Origin: Parcubacteria group bacterium
GTDB taxonomy: Bacteria > Patescibacteriota > Minisyncoccia > Moranbacterales > JAKLHP01
Reading direction: 5' to 3'
Assembly: GCA_041657845.1 (NCBI GenBank)
Contig: JBBABD010000002.1
Coordinates: 1-64,000, forward strand
DNA length: 64,000 nucleotides
Below, piece by piece: positions 43,246 through 50,597 of the stretch. The notes under the pieces were generated by a model. The model ran no database searches and was not told where the DNA came from. It worked only from the letters and a program-made list of their open reading frames with translations. Position numbers and translations under genes: made by a program. Position 1 is the stretch's first letter, and each line of letters opens with the position of its first letter.

Positions 43246-43899
43246 TTAGAATAAAGTTTCTTGATTATCTTCGTTATTCTCGACCGGTGCGAATTTATCT
43301 TTCTTTTCGCTTTCCGATTTATTTACTGCTTTTAGAACTTTGGGAATTTGCTTGAAATCTTGGATCAGAATCGTTCGCATACTTCCATTATATAAAGCGG
43401 CGGCTGGATGATAGAGCGCGTAAAAAACTCTCGTTCCAAGTCCCGGAATATTTCTTCTCATCGCTTTTCCATGGATCTGAGAAATTTTTTGATTGGGCAA
43501 AAATCTTTCCATCGAATGCCTGCCCAGCGTTACGATTAATTTCGGATCAATTATTTCTATCTGTTTTTCGAGCCATGGCCAACAGGCTTCGCTCTCTTCT
43601 GGAAGAGGATCGCGGTTCGCTGGCGGACGGCACTTTACCACGTTAGCAATATACACTTCTTCTCTTTTTAATTTTATCGTTTCTAGCATTTCGTCTAAGA
43701 ATTTTCCCGCCGCCCCAACAAAAGGAATGCCCAGTTCATTTTCTTTTTGCCCCGGTCCTTCACCAATGAACATAATTTCCGCTTCCGCGCTTCCATCTCC
43801 CGGAACCACTTGCTTACAAGTTCCACGTAGAACACATTTGCAGCAAGCTATCATTTCCTTGTTTAATTTCTCTAATTTTTCCCTTTTACTTTCACTCAT
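43246..43899 (-). CDS. Uracil-DNA glycosylase, family 4 (Fe-S type)
   Basis: Removes uracil from DNA. The 217 residues keep the family 4 iron-sulfur cysteines (ACCKCVLRGTCKQ at the N-terminus, CRPPANRD and ACWPWLEKQI in the middle). They also show MFIGEGPGQKENELGIPFVGAAG and the ALYHPAAALYN active-site loop. I chose the ATG at 43899; the 17-residue upstream extension is encoded by an AT-rich repeat. The tail after residue 195 is acidic. The gene is monocistronic. Confidence 0.92.
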   Translation of the reverse strand: MSESKREKLEKLNKEMIACCKCVLRGTCKQVVPGDGSAEAEIMFIGEGPGQKENELGIPFVGAAGKFLDEMLETIKLKREEVYIANVVKCRPPANRDPLPEESEACWPWLEKQIEIIDPKLIVTLGRHSMERFLPNQKISQIHGKAMRRNIPGLGTRVFYALYHPAAALYNGSMRTILIQDFKQIPKVLKAVNKSESEKKDKFAPVENNEDNQETLF

Positions 43900-43904
43900 C
43901 AAAT

Positions 43905-44018
43905 TTACAATTTTCAATTTACTTGTTTTCAATGAATTTTCAATTTCCAATTAATTAATTTTCAACATTGGAAATTGAGTCATTGTAAATTTATTGTAAA
44001 TTGATCATTGATTATTGA
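43905..44018. repeat. AT-rich TTTTCAATTT word repeat
   Basis: Runs of ttttcaatttccaatt and tgtaaatttattgtaaattg in both orientations separate the glycosylase and phosphoesterase genes. No gene is seen. Confidence 0.6.
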
Positions 44019-44021
44019 AAA

Positions 44022-44528
44022 TTATTTCAACTGGTCTATTCTTAATAGCTCGAACTTATCATTGCTCGTGTTCCAAACTGCAAATGTCGGCGGATAAATT
44101 TGATTAGCCACATTGCCTGGATTCAGCATCTTACACTCGCCAATTATTTCCTCCCAGGGCTTGTGAGTGTGCCCATAAAAAACAAAATCATATCTTCCGC
44201 TTCGACAAAGGCCCTTAGCGATTCTGGGAAAATGAACAAAGGCGATTTTCTTTTTATCAATTTCTATTTCTCCTTCTTTTTTAAATATTTTCGTTTGCTT
44301 GAATTCATTATTTTTGAAAAAGTAATTTTGGAGATAATCATTATCCATATTTCCGAAAGTAAAATAGATTTCACCTTCAAAATTATCATTCAGATATTCC
44401 AGAGTTTCCAAGGAAGCCAAATCTCCGCAACAAATAATCTTTTCGATTTTATTTAAAGCGCAATAATCCAAAACTTTTTTGAGATTGGGAATATTGTCAT
44501 GAATGTCGGATATGATTGCTATTTTCAT
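44022..44528 (-). CDS. YfcE/MJ0936-like metallophosphoesterase
   Basis: The 168 residues carry the calcineurin-like metal motifs: KIAIISDIHDN (Asp, His), IICCGDLAS (Asp), TFGNMDND (Asn), FVHFPR (His) and FVFYGHTHKP (Gly-His-x-His). It probably hydrolyses phosphodiesters with Mn2+. The short size equals the YfcE class. It lies 42 bp upstream of nothing conserved; an AT-rich spacer separates it from the locus C regulator. Confidence 0.92.
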   Translation of the reverse strand: MKIAIISDIHDNIPNLKKVLDYCALNKIEKIICCGDLASLETLEYLNDNFEGEIYFTFGNMDNDYLQNYFFKNNEFKQTKIFKKEGEIEIDKKKIAFVHFPRIAKGLCRSGRYDFVFYGHTHKPWEEIIGECKMLNPGNVANQIYPPTFAVWNTSNDKFELLRIDQLK

Positions 44529-44570
44529 AGATACTACAAATTAACAAATTTATTGCAAATATACAAATTT

Positions 44571-45317
44571 TTAAATTTTCTTAATTTCCGGTAAGTTGTC
44601 CCAAATAAGTTCAAAAATCAATTTCATTGTCTTATAGATTTCCGAACTTTCAATAATCAAACCGGTTTCTTCTTTCGAAGACATTAGAGCCACCTTAGAA
44701 AATCCGTAGATATTAATTTCTATGGAAAATGGATACTTTTTCGGATCAACTACCTTGGAGGATCGCAATTGTTCCTGATCTTGGGAAGCCACTTCCTTTT
44801 GCATAAATTCGGTTGCAGGCATAATAAATCGGGCCGTCAGATGCTTTTGTTTTCTTCGTTTCATATAATCCCAAGCCCAATCATGGCCTAAAATTTTGAC
44901 CACATCTTCGGAAGCAAAACCCAGAATTTCTCCGGAATACTTCAGGGTATCATTATAAACCTCTCTCAAACCTTCTTTCCCTTCATAAAATCTAATTTTT
45001 GGCTTATTTCCAGCCGTATTATGAATAGATTTGAGCTGGGGTAGAATTTCGGCAAACATTTCTTCCTTTATTTTCAGGTCTTTTTGAATCTTTTCCGGGT
45101 CTTCGCCGAGATAAAGGGTTTTTTTACCTTTGACCGTCTCCGAAATCAGTCCTTTTTCCTTTAAATCAAGCAAAATATCGTAGGTGGTGGTTCTTTTAAT
45201 GCCGGCTTTTTTGGCAATCTCCAAGACTGTGGTTCCGCCTAACTCCAAAGCGGCAAGATAGACATCCGCCTTTCGTCCTTCGAGACCAAATTGTTCCAAA
45301 ACTTGCTTTATCTCCAT
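44571..45317 (-). CDS. TrmB-type transcriptional regulator, locus C
   Basis: The 248 residues have the winged helix LAALELGGTTVLEIAKKAGIKRTTTYDIL, a coiled coil (about 75-95) and the effector domain start IRFYEGKEGLREVYNDTL. It is closely related to the locus B regulator. The ATG falls six bases after a TAAAAT -10 box, so the mRNA would be leaderless or nearly so. Operator-like GTTGAC...GTCGAC lies within the promoter, suggesting autorepression. It is divergent from the locus C cassette operon. Confidence 0.86.
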   Translation of the reverse strand: MEIKQVLEQFGLEGRKADVYLAALELGGTTVLEIAKKAGIKRTTTYDILLDLKEKGLISETVKGKKTLYLGEDPEKIQKDLKIKEEMFAEILPQLKSIHNTAGNKPKIRFYEGKEGLREVYNDTLKYSGEILGFASEDVVKILGHDWAWDYMKRRKQKHLTARFIMPATEFMQKEVASQDQEQLRSSKVVDPKKYPFSIEINIYGFSKVALMSSKEETGLIIESSEIYKTMKLIFELIWDNLPEIKKI

Positions 45318-45323
45318 AGCCCT

Positions 45324-45353
45324 ATTTTAGCACATGTCGACACTTTTCGTCAA
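45324..45353 (-). promoter_or_regulatory. Promoter of the locus C regulator with internal operator
   Basis: TTGACG (45348-45353 complement), 18-bp spacer, TAAAAT (45324-45329 complement). The spacer and -35 contain GTTGACGAAAAGTGTCGAC, an imperfect palindrome. The start codon begins six bases after the -10 box. Confidence 0.7.
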
Positions 45354-45404
45354 CTTTTAATATAATTATTAACCTTATTTTGGCTTTAATACGCTATTTT
45401 ACTA

Positions 45405-45452
45405 TTTTAATTGACGGTTATCGTTGACGTTTTGCTCTTTTGAATGTATAAT
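45405..45452 (+). promoter_or_regulatory. Promoter of the locus C cassette operon
   Basis: TTGACG (45424-45429), 17-bp spacer, TATAAT (45447-45452). A second TTGACG 13 bp upstream gives a direct repeat likely bound by the regulator. The leader that follows (gttacgatgaaaatccaatg onwards) is shared with locus D. Confidence 0.8.
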
Positions 45453-45572
45453 GGGCTGTTACGATGAAAATCCAATGGATTGGACTCGCAACAATGTTCC
45501 TTGAGAAATCACCTCCCAATAAGTCCTTATTTGTCAATTAGGCAGAAAGGCAGGGAAAAGGAGATAAAAGCA

Positions 45573-45920
45573 ATGTACATGTTCAAGCGAATCCAGGGCT
45601 TGGAAAACTATATCATTTATTTTGAGTACGGATTGTATGAGAACGTCAATCGTAAATTTTACGCTTGGCTGGCGAAGGAGGAAGAGTGGGACAATAAAAT
45701 GCTTCTTTTACAAACTGGCGTTTGTGGTTTAGAAGACGAATACATTAAAATCGAATCCGCCATTTTTCAAAACGACATTATTGAAATTCGTCTCGAAACG
45801 GGGGAATGGCATTCTGGACGCATTAACAGATACCAGGTTTGCATCAAAACCGTGCCAATTAGCAAAATCACGAAGCATGCTGATGTTGTAAAAAAAGTCT
45901 CCAAGAAGGTGATCAGATAG
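45573..45920 (+). CDS. Orphan protein, cassette C1
   Basis: The 115 residues have an alternating beta pattern (YIIYFEYGLYENVNRKFYAWL, KMLLLQTGVCGLEDEYIKI) with a basic C-terminus (VVKKVSKKVIR). The start at 45573 follows AAAAGGAGATAAAAG. The long open upstream frame runs through the leader and is ignored. No family is recognised. Confidence 0.65.
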   Translation: MYMFKRIQGLENYIIYFEYGLYENVNRKFYAWLAKEEEWDNKMLLLQTGVCGLEDEYIKIESAIFQNDIIEIRLETGEWHSGRINRYQVCIKTVPISKITKHADVVKKVSKKVIR

Positions 45921-45927
45921 GTTTCAC

Positions 45928-46002
45928 GGCAAGAGCGATAGAATCTTATCCTCTTGCCTCTCAATTGAGATTTTAAAAAATATTTTTGAAATCTCTGAGA
46001 GA
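45928..46002 (+). other. Intercistronic hairpin pair after C1 (GAATCT hexaloop)
   Basis: Hairpin 1 (45928-45958) is GGCAAGAG-C-GATA-GAATCT-TATC-CTCTTGCC; the inner stem GATA/TATC replaces GTT/AAC of the other loci. Hairpin 2 (45959-46002) pairs CTCAATTGAGATTT with AAATCTCTGAGAG. Confidence 0.83.
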
Positions 46003-46025
46003 AAAAGTTCTTCAAAAGGAGGTGA

Positions 46026-46273
46026 AGCGTATGCCGTGGAACGAACGCGCAATGTTTGACAGCCTAAATTCGTAGGCGCGGCACGGGAAGCGTGGTTACT
46101 CTGTCCCCAAAAAAGCAGGAGTAGCCGGGAGATAATGAATCCCCAAATACTAACTGGATAGTCAAGGGCATGGTAAGATACGTTTTTGTATCTTATGGGT
46201 GGCACTTTGGGACGTCTCTCCCTATAGAGGCGGCTTCCAGTAAAATGGAAGTGGGGCAACCACGTCATCCGCT
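46026..46273 (+). ncRNA. Structured RNA cassette in locus C
   Basis: This stretch of about 250 nt occupies a cassette position between two GAATCT hairpin pairs but has no credible long ORF. A closing helix joins AGCG-t-ATG-c-CGTGG (46026-46039) to CCACG-t-CAT-c-CGCT (46260-46273). Inside are GGTTACTC/GGAGTAGCC, TAAGATAC/GTATCTTA and CTTCCA/TGGAAG stems. A ribosome-binding-like AAAAGGAGGTGA precedes a 14-codon ORF whose ATG lies in the closing helix. I do not recognise any known RNA family. Confidence 0.5.
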
Positions 46274-46293
46274 ATACTTTAGTAAATTCATTA

Positions 46294-46366
46294 GGCAAGA
46301 GCGATAGAATCTTATCCTCTTGCCTCTCTTATCAAAATCATATTTTTTATGGTTTTAATAAGGGAA
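46294..46366 (+). other. Intercistronic hairpin pair before C2 (GAATCT hexaloop)
   Basis: Hairpin 1 (46294-46324) is an exact second copy of the 45928 hairpin. Hairpin 2 (46325-46366) pairs CTTAT..AAAATCAT with ATGGTTTT..ATAAG, so only hairpin 1 is copied exactly. Confidence 0.83.
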
Positions 46367-46407
46367 AATTCCCGAAGCAGTTTAAAAAATGAAAAAGGAG
46401 AAGCGAA

Positions 46408-46740
46408 ATGAAATTCCAAGTTTCAGTTTCGGACGCAATTGAAAAATGCGAGAAGGTAGTGAAAAAATGGGAAGAAAGAGAGAAAGCGGGAAAGGCCTAC
46501 GGCTTCGCCCAGATTCACGAAAGAGTGGCAAGCAACCTGAAAAGTTTTAAGGCTGAACTGGAAGAAAACAGAAACAATCCGATCTATGTATGCAAAGATG
46601 TCAGTGGCTACGTTGATGTGCTGCAAAACAAATTATTTCATACCCGTACCAATCCAAAGGCAAAGAAAAGGATCGACAAGATACTCGATGGACTAAATAT
46701 GTTGATTTATCTTCTCGATAACATCAACATAGTCCCATGA
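46408..46740 (+). CDS. Orphan helical protein, cassette C2
   Basis: The 110 residues are largely helical and charged (AIEKCEKVVKKWEEREKAGKA, RVASNLKSFKAELEE), soluble, with no recognised motif. An AAAAAGGAGAAGCG ribosome-binding site precedes the ATG. It is the last gene of the locus C operon. Confidence 0.66.
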   Translation: MKFQVSVSDAIEKCEKVVKKWEEREKAGKAYGFAQIHERVASNLKSFKAELEENRNNPIYVCKDVSGYVDVLQNKLFHTRTNPKAKKRIDKILDGLNMLIYLLDNINIVP

Positions 46741-46763
46741 ACCAAAAGGGGGGCGAAAAAAAC

Positions 46764-46798
46764 AGCGGTTGAAGAATCTTTCAACCGCTTTTTTATTT
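46764..46798 (+). terminator. Locus C operon terminator with GAATCT loop
   Basis: AGCGGTTGAA-GAATCT-TTCAACCGCT followed by TTTTTATTT. The stem is entirely different from the internal hairpins while the loop is the same. Confidence 0.9.
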
Positions 46799-46836
46799 GA
46801 AGAAAGTTAATTTAAAAGTTTTGTGAATATATGTTC

Positions 46837-46868
46837 GGGATTCTTCGTCGAGGCGACGCAGAATGACA
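46837..46868 (-). repeat. Second copy of the TGTCATTCTGAG...GAAGAATCCC element
   Basis: The complement reads tgtcattctgcgtcgcctcg then acgaagaatccc, similar to 26402-26433 in opposite orientation. Both copies lie beside cassette operons. Confidence 0.65.
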
Positions 46869-46886
46869 TTACGTTTTCACTTTCAC

Positions 46887-46935
46887 TTGACAACTCTCTT
46901 TTTTAATGATACAATAAAGTTAACAAAAGTGTTAA
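46887..46935 (+). promoter_or_regulatory. Promoter and operator of the AbiE-like pair
   Basis: TTGACA (46887-46892), 17-bp spacer, TACAAT (46910-46915), then the palindrome TTAACAAAAGTGTTAA (46920-46935) at the start site, well placed for autorepression. Confidence 0.75.
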
Positions 46936-46956
46936 TTATTATGCATCATTAAAATT

Positions 46957-47649
46957 ATGAACAATCTGGAATTAAAAGAATATATCAAAAAACTGGGGAT
47001 TTCGGCCGACCAGATTCTGCGCGAAGAAGCTGAGATGGAATTTCTGAAAGATTTTTCCGAAAGCAAGCTAAGTTCAAATGTTGTTTTCTATGGAGGAACG
47101 GCGCTCCGCTTGGCCTATAATTCTCCTCGTTTTTCTGAAGATCTTGATTTTCTGACTATTAAAAATATTAGGTTTTCCGAATTTAAAAAACTGATGGAAA
47201 AAATTGAGAAAAACCATTCAGGCTGGAAACTGACTGACACCAAAGAAAAACGCCAAACAATATTTGCACTGTTTAATATTTATGATGAAAAATTGAAGCA
47301 CAGCTTTTCTGTCAAAATAGAAATCCATAAGCCGGAAAGAAAAACAAAATTCAAAACAGACCTGATGCTCATAAAAAGTCCTATTAGCATCAATGAGCCA
47401 TTGGTCTTGGTTCCTGCGCTTCAAGAATTAAAAACCTTCAAAGAAATGGCTTTGATGCAAAGAAGAAAAGCTCGGGATATTTTTGATCTTTGGTATATTT
47501 CCCAAGTTCTTCGAGAAAACTTCGTTTTACCCAAAAAAGTTCCGCCCTATTCAGCAAGAGAGTTCAAGAATGAACTGCAAGTTTTCTTACCCAAAAAATA
47601 TTATCCGATAGTCAGCCAACTATATGAAAAAATTACTGGAAAAAATTAA
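46957..47649 (+). CDS. AbiEii-like nucleotidyltransferase toxin
   Basis: The 230 residues match the AbiEii/DUF1814 nucleotidyltransferase family: VVFYGGTALRLAYNSPRFSEDLDFL gives the GG(S/T)-x9-DxD signature, followed by VKIEIHKPER and a C-terminal KARDIFDLWYISQVL segment. Type IV AbiE toxins inhibit growth by acting as nucleotidyltransferases, probably on tRNA. Its end overlaps the antitoxin-like gene by 26 bp. In classical abiE operons the antitoxin gene is first; here the order is reversed. Confidence 0.82.
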   Translation: MNNLELKEYIKKLGISADQILREEAEMEFLKDFSESKLSSNVVFYGGTALRLAYNSPRFSEDLDFLTIKNIRFSEFKKLMEKIEKNHSGWKLTDTKEKRQTIFALFNIYDEKLKHSFSVKIEIHKPERKTKFKTDLMLIKSPISINEPLVLVPALQELKTFKEMALMQRRKARDIFDLWYISQVLRENFVLPKKVPPYSAREFKNELQVFLPKKYYPIVSQLYEKITGKN

Positions 47650-48199
47650 ACTCATCTCTAAGAGTTATTTCTCTTTTTCTGATTTGAGAAAAATAGCACC
47701 TATGGAGGAAAATGGCCTAAAGGTGTCCTTGAATCGCTTGGTTAAAAACGGAGCGCTTTTGCGATTGTCGAGAGGAATTTATGCGACTAACCTGTCCAAC
47801 GTTGAATGGAATAAATTGGCATTAGAATTATATTCTCAGAGTTACCTTTCTTTTGAATGGGCGCTGGCCTACCACAAAATTCTCAGCCAGCAACCCATTA
47901 ATTTGACATTGGCAACCGCAAAAAGAAGCAGAACGATAAACGTTTCTGATTATATTTTTATCTATCACCACATTAGACCGGAGTTGTTTTGGGGATATGA
48001 AAAGAGGGATAACGTCATGATTGCTGATCCGGAAAAAGCTTTTTTGGACTTGGCTTATTTATCAATTAACGGTTATGCCAAATTAGATGCATCCGAAATG
48101 AACTTGAAACTTCTTGATAAAAAAAGAATTGGACTTTATTTGAAAAAATTTAATTCAAAGAAATTAAAAAAACTTGTTGAAACCGTATTAGTTTCTTAA
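47624..48199 (+). CDS. AbiEi-like antitoxin / transcriptional regulator
   Basis: The 191 residues have an N-terminal winged helix (FSFSDLRKIAPMEENGLKVSLNRLVKNGALLRLSRGIYA). A C-terminal domain with ALAYHKILSQ and MIADPEKAFLDLAYL is characteristic of AbiEi-type antitoxins. It likely represses the TTAACA...TGTTAA operator upstream and counters the nucleotidyltransferase. It overlaps the toxin gene at the start and the convergent endonuclease IV gene by 12 bp at the end. Confidence 0.8.
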   Translation: MKKLLEKIKLISKSYFSFSDLRKIAPMEENGLKVSLNRLVKNGALLRLSRGIYATNLSNVEWNKLALELYSQSYLSFEWALAYHKILSQQPINLTLATAKRSRTINVSDYIFIYHHIRPELFWGYEKRDNVMIADPEKAFLDLAYLSINGYAKLDASEMNLKLLDKKRIGLYLKKFNSKKLKKLVETVLVS

Positions 48200-49009
48200 C
48201 TTTTTCAGTATTTCAATATCATTTTTATTTCCTGGAAATTCGGTTTCGCAAAGCATATCGATGTTTTGAGATTTAGCAAGGGCAACGATATTTTTAAAAG
48301 CATCGAGACCGATTTTTCCTTGGCCGATATGTTCGTGGCGGTCAATGTTTGATCCGCAATCCGATTTGGAATCATTGGCATGTATCAGCTTTATGTTTTC
48401 CGCTCCGATTTCTTCGTCGATTCTTTCAAGCGTTTTTTCAAAATCCCGCCAATCATATCCGGAAGCAAAACTGTGCTGGGTATCGAGGCAGATTCCGGCA
48501 ATATTTTTGTCGTTTATTTTCTTGATCACCTCGCCAAGTTCTCCTAAATTATCTCCAATAATATCTCCGGTTCCCGCGCTATTTTCCAAAAGAAGTTTGG
48601 TTTTTCCTTTATATCCTTCCAAGGTTTTTTGAAGCATATGCACCACTTTTTGAATCGATTCTTTTTCTCCCAATTCTTTAGCGGATCCCAGATGTGTCAT
48701 CACGTATTTGGCGTCAAGCAAACTTCCGCGTTCCAGTTCTTCGCGAATAGCCCTAACTGATCCGTATCGTATTCGATTATTAGCCGAAGCAAAGTTTATG
48801 TAATATGGAGCGTGAATATATATTTCAAGAATTTTGAATTTTGAATTCTGAATTTTGAATGATTGGATTGTTTCTTCTGTGATTTCCGGAGTTTTTCCTC
48901 CTTGCGGAGAACGGGTGAAAATCTGCATCACTTCACAGCCAAGCTTAGCTGCTCTTTCTGGAGCATTTTGGATTCCTCCGGCAATTGAAACATGACAACC
49001 AATGTTCAT
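48188..49009 (-). CDS. nfo: Endonuclease IV (AP endonuclease)
   Basis: Zinc-dependent AP endonuclease for base-excision repair. The 273 residues form a TIM barrel with expected metal-site segments: IGCHVSIAGGIQNAPERA, YVMTHLGSAKELG, LLLENSAGTGDIIG, GICLDTQHSFASGYDW, LIHANDSKSDCGS and DRHEHIGQGKIGLDAF. An in-frame run FKIQNSKFKILEIY (about 49-62) is encoded by a TTTTGAATTTTGAATTC repeat that seems inserted into a surface loop. Together with the two glycosylases it gives a minimal repair set. Confidence 0.95.
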   Translation of the reverse strand: MNIGCHVSIAGGIQNAPERAAKLGCEVMQIFTRSPQGGKTPEITEETIQSFKIQNSKFKILEIYIHAPYYINFASANNRIRYGSVRAIREELERGSLLDAKYVMTHLGSAKELGEKESIQKVVHMLQKTLEGYKGKTKLLLENSAGTGDIIGDNLGELGEVIKKINDKNIAGICLDTQHSFASGYDWRDFEKTLERIDEEIGAENIKLIHANDSKSDCGSNIDRHEHIGQGKIGLDAFKNIVALAKSQNIDMLCETEFPGNKNDIEILKKLRN

Positions 49010-49077
49010 ACAATGAAAGTTTGGTCAATATTATAAGATTATTTTAACATTAAATGTCTTTGGTGTTAAAGCAAGCT

Positions 49078-49198
49078 ACTCAAATTTCTAATTTTCAATT
49101 TATAATTTTCAAACAAATATCAATGACAAAATTTTGTAAATTGAAAAATTAATTTATTGGAAATTGTTTGAAAATTGAAAATTGTGAATTGAAAATTC
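49078..49198. repeat. AT-rich AATTTTCAATTT word repeat
   Basis: Inverted and direct copies of aattttcaattt, gaaaattgaaaattg and relatives fill the spacer between nfo and nrnA; no gene is seen. Part can fold as a long AT hairpin. Confidence 0.6.
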
Positions 49199-50182
49199 CT
49201 ATACAATTTCCCATCCTTCTTCCGTCTCGACAATTTTTCCTTTGACCTCAAAGCCAGAGGCCAGTTTGTGCCCGCCGCCACCGAATTGGTGAGCGATCTC
49301 AGAAACATCAACCCCTTTATATTCTTCCGACCTTAGACTGCCTTTAATATTATCGCCTTCTCGTTGAGAAAGAATCAATGAAAATTTAGTTCCCGGAACA
49401 GTATTAAGAATAGATGCCACTTGAGCAATATCTTCCGTGGACGCTTCGCAATCTTTAATGTCATCTTCAGTCAAAACGGTAGCAATCATACCGTTTCTAG
49501 GATTAATTTTAGCCTTTTCGAAAGCCCTGCCCCAAAGCTTTAGGGTTGATATTTTTTTATTGGCAAAAACAATATCAACTATCTTGGAAATGGGCGCTCC
49601 TTTTTTCATCAAATCGGAAGCAATATTCATAACATAAGTCGAGGTGTTAGAGTGCTGGAAGCTCCCAGTATCACCCAAGATTCCCGCCATCAAGCAAGTA
49701 GCTATTTCTTTAGTAATTTTTAAATTGCAAAAAACAAAAAAACGATAAATCATTTCACAGACCGAGGAACAAGACGAATCCATAATATTAGCATCTCCTT
49801 GAAGATGGATGTCGGGATGATGATCGATGAGAACTGTTGCCTGATTCAATGAAATCTTTTCAAATATCCTGTCGAATCCTCTTTCAACACTGTCACAAGC
49901 AATAACTGCATCATAAGATGACATGTCTAATTTATCAGGAAAAACAAATTCTGCATGAAAAATTTCATTAAGATAATTCGGAAATGGATCAAAGCAAGCA
50001 ATGTCCACTTTTTTTCCAAGCGATGCAATGTATTCTCTTAGAGCCAAGTTAGCCCCGATGGTATCTCCATCAGGATTAGTGTGGGCAAAAAGAAGCACGT
50101 TATTGGATTTGTTTATTATATAGTTTAAGGTTGTGAATTCTTTTACAAAAGATTTCATAGACAAGTTCGGAAGCTTCAACAA
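49199..50182 (-). CDS. nrnA: DHH-family phosphoesterase NrnA (oligoribonuclease / pAp phosphatase)
   Basis: Degrades nano-RNAs and dephosphorylates pAp. The 327 residues contain the DHH motifs LLFAHTNPDGDTIGANLAL, VIACDSVERG, VLIDHHPD and MAGILGDTGSFQHSNTS, and the DHHA1 signature HQFGGGGHKLASGF. Length and order match NrnA. It lies 3 bp downstream of rbfA and is the last gene of a DUF4446-infB-rbfA-nrnA transcript, a conserved order in many bacteria. Confidence 0.93.
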   Translation of the reverse strand: MLKLPNLSMKSFVKEFTTLNYIINKSNNVLLFAHTNPDGDTIGANLALREYIASLGKKVDIACFDPFPNYLNEIFHAEFVFPDKLDMSSYDAVIACDSVERGFDRIFEKISLNQATVLIDHHPDIHLQGDANIMDSSCSSVCEMIYRFFVFCNLKITKEIATCLMAGILGDTGSFQHSNTSTYVMNIASDLMKKGAPISKIVDIVFANKKISTLKLWGRAFEKAKINPRNGMIATVLTEDDIKDCEASTEDIAQVASILNTVPGTKFSLILSQREGDNIKGSLRSEEYKGVDVSEIAHQFGGGGHKLASGFEVKGKIVETEEGWEIV

Positions 50183-50185
50183 ATA

Positions 50186-50524
50186 TCAATCTCTGTTAAT
50201 ATCATTCAGCAATTTTTCCACCTCATCAGCCTTTGATTCAGTAGTGTCGACAATGAATTCTATTTTGGGAATAATTTTAATAAAGAGTTTTTTGTTGAGT
50301 TTTCCCTGGATAAGATAAGTTTCTTTCTTTAAGGTTTCTAGGGCATAATTAATCTCCCGCTCAGGGAAAATGCTGATGAATATACGAGTATAGCGAAGAT
50401 CCCGGCTGGTGTCAACTTTCGCCACAGTTAAAAAAACTCCCGGCTTCAAATTGAGTTCCCGAGTTATAATATCCGATATTTGCTGTTTTATCAGCTCGTT
50501 TATCTTTGAAATACGATAAGGCAT
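50186..50524 (-). CDS. rbfA: Ribosome-binding factor A
   Basis: KH-type factor for 30S maturation and 16S processing. The 112 residues include the RbfA pattern YRISKINELIKQQISDIITREL and VDTSRDLRYTRIFISIFPE. Position between infB and nrnA strongly supports the call. Length is near the family usual (about 115-130). Confidence 0.93.
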   Translation of the reverse strand: MPYRISKINELIKQQISDIITRELNLKPGVFLTVAKVDTSRDLRYTRIFISIFPEREINYALETLKKETYLIQGKLNKKLFIKIIPKIEFIVDTTESKADEVEKLLNDINRD

Positions 50525-50528
50525 ACGT

Positions 50529-50597
50529 TTCGCAAATAGTCGCTAATGATGAACGAATGAATTCGAATGTATTTGATAGTATTCGCAACAATTAGCG
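50529..50597. repeat. Nested inverted repeats between infB and rbfA
   Basis: CGCTAAT/ATTAGCG encloses GAATTCGAATGTATTTGATAG..ATTCGC words. No ORF; it may be an intercistronic hairpin. Confidence 0.45.

Noticed and set aside
43819..43835. An eighth parS-like site (agttccacgtagaacac) in the uracil-DNA glycosylase gene
   Set aside because: Two changes from consensus, isolated, and it encodes the conserved cysteine loop of the enzyme.
46031..46138. ORF split by an amber codon in locus C (14 codons, TAG, about 20 codons)
   Set aside because: The frame lies in strong RNA stems and no suppressor evidence exists; the RNA interpretation explains more.
45924..46268. Minus-strand ORF of 114 codons in the locus C RNA region
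   Set aside because: No ribosome-binding site, covers hairpins, composition typical of a shadow.
27179..46798. Integron attC sites
   Set aside because: GTTGAAT and ATCTAAC inside GTTGAATCTAAC fit attC core consensus by chance, but in attC these cores lie at the outer ends. Other copies (GATAGAATCTTATC) lack them and no integrase of IntI type is adjacent.
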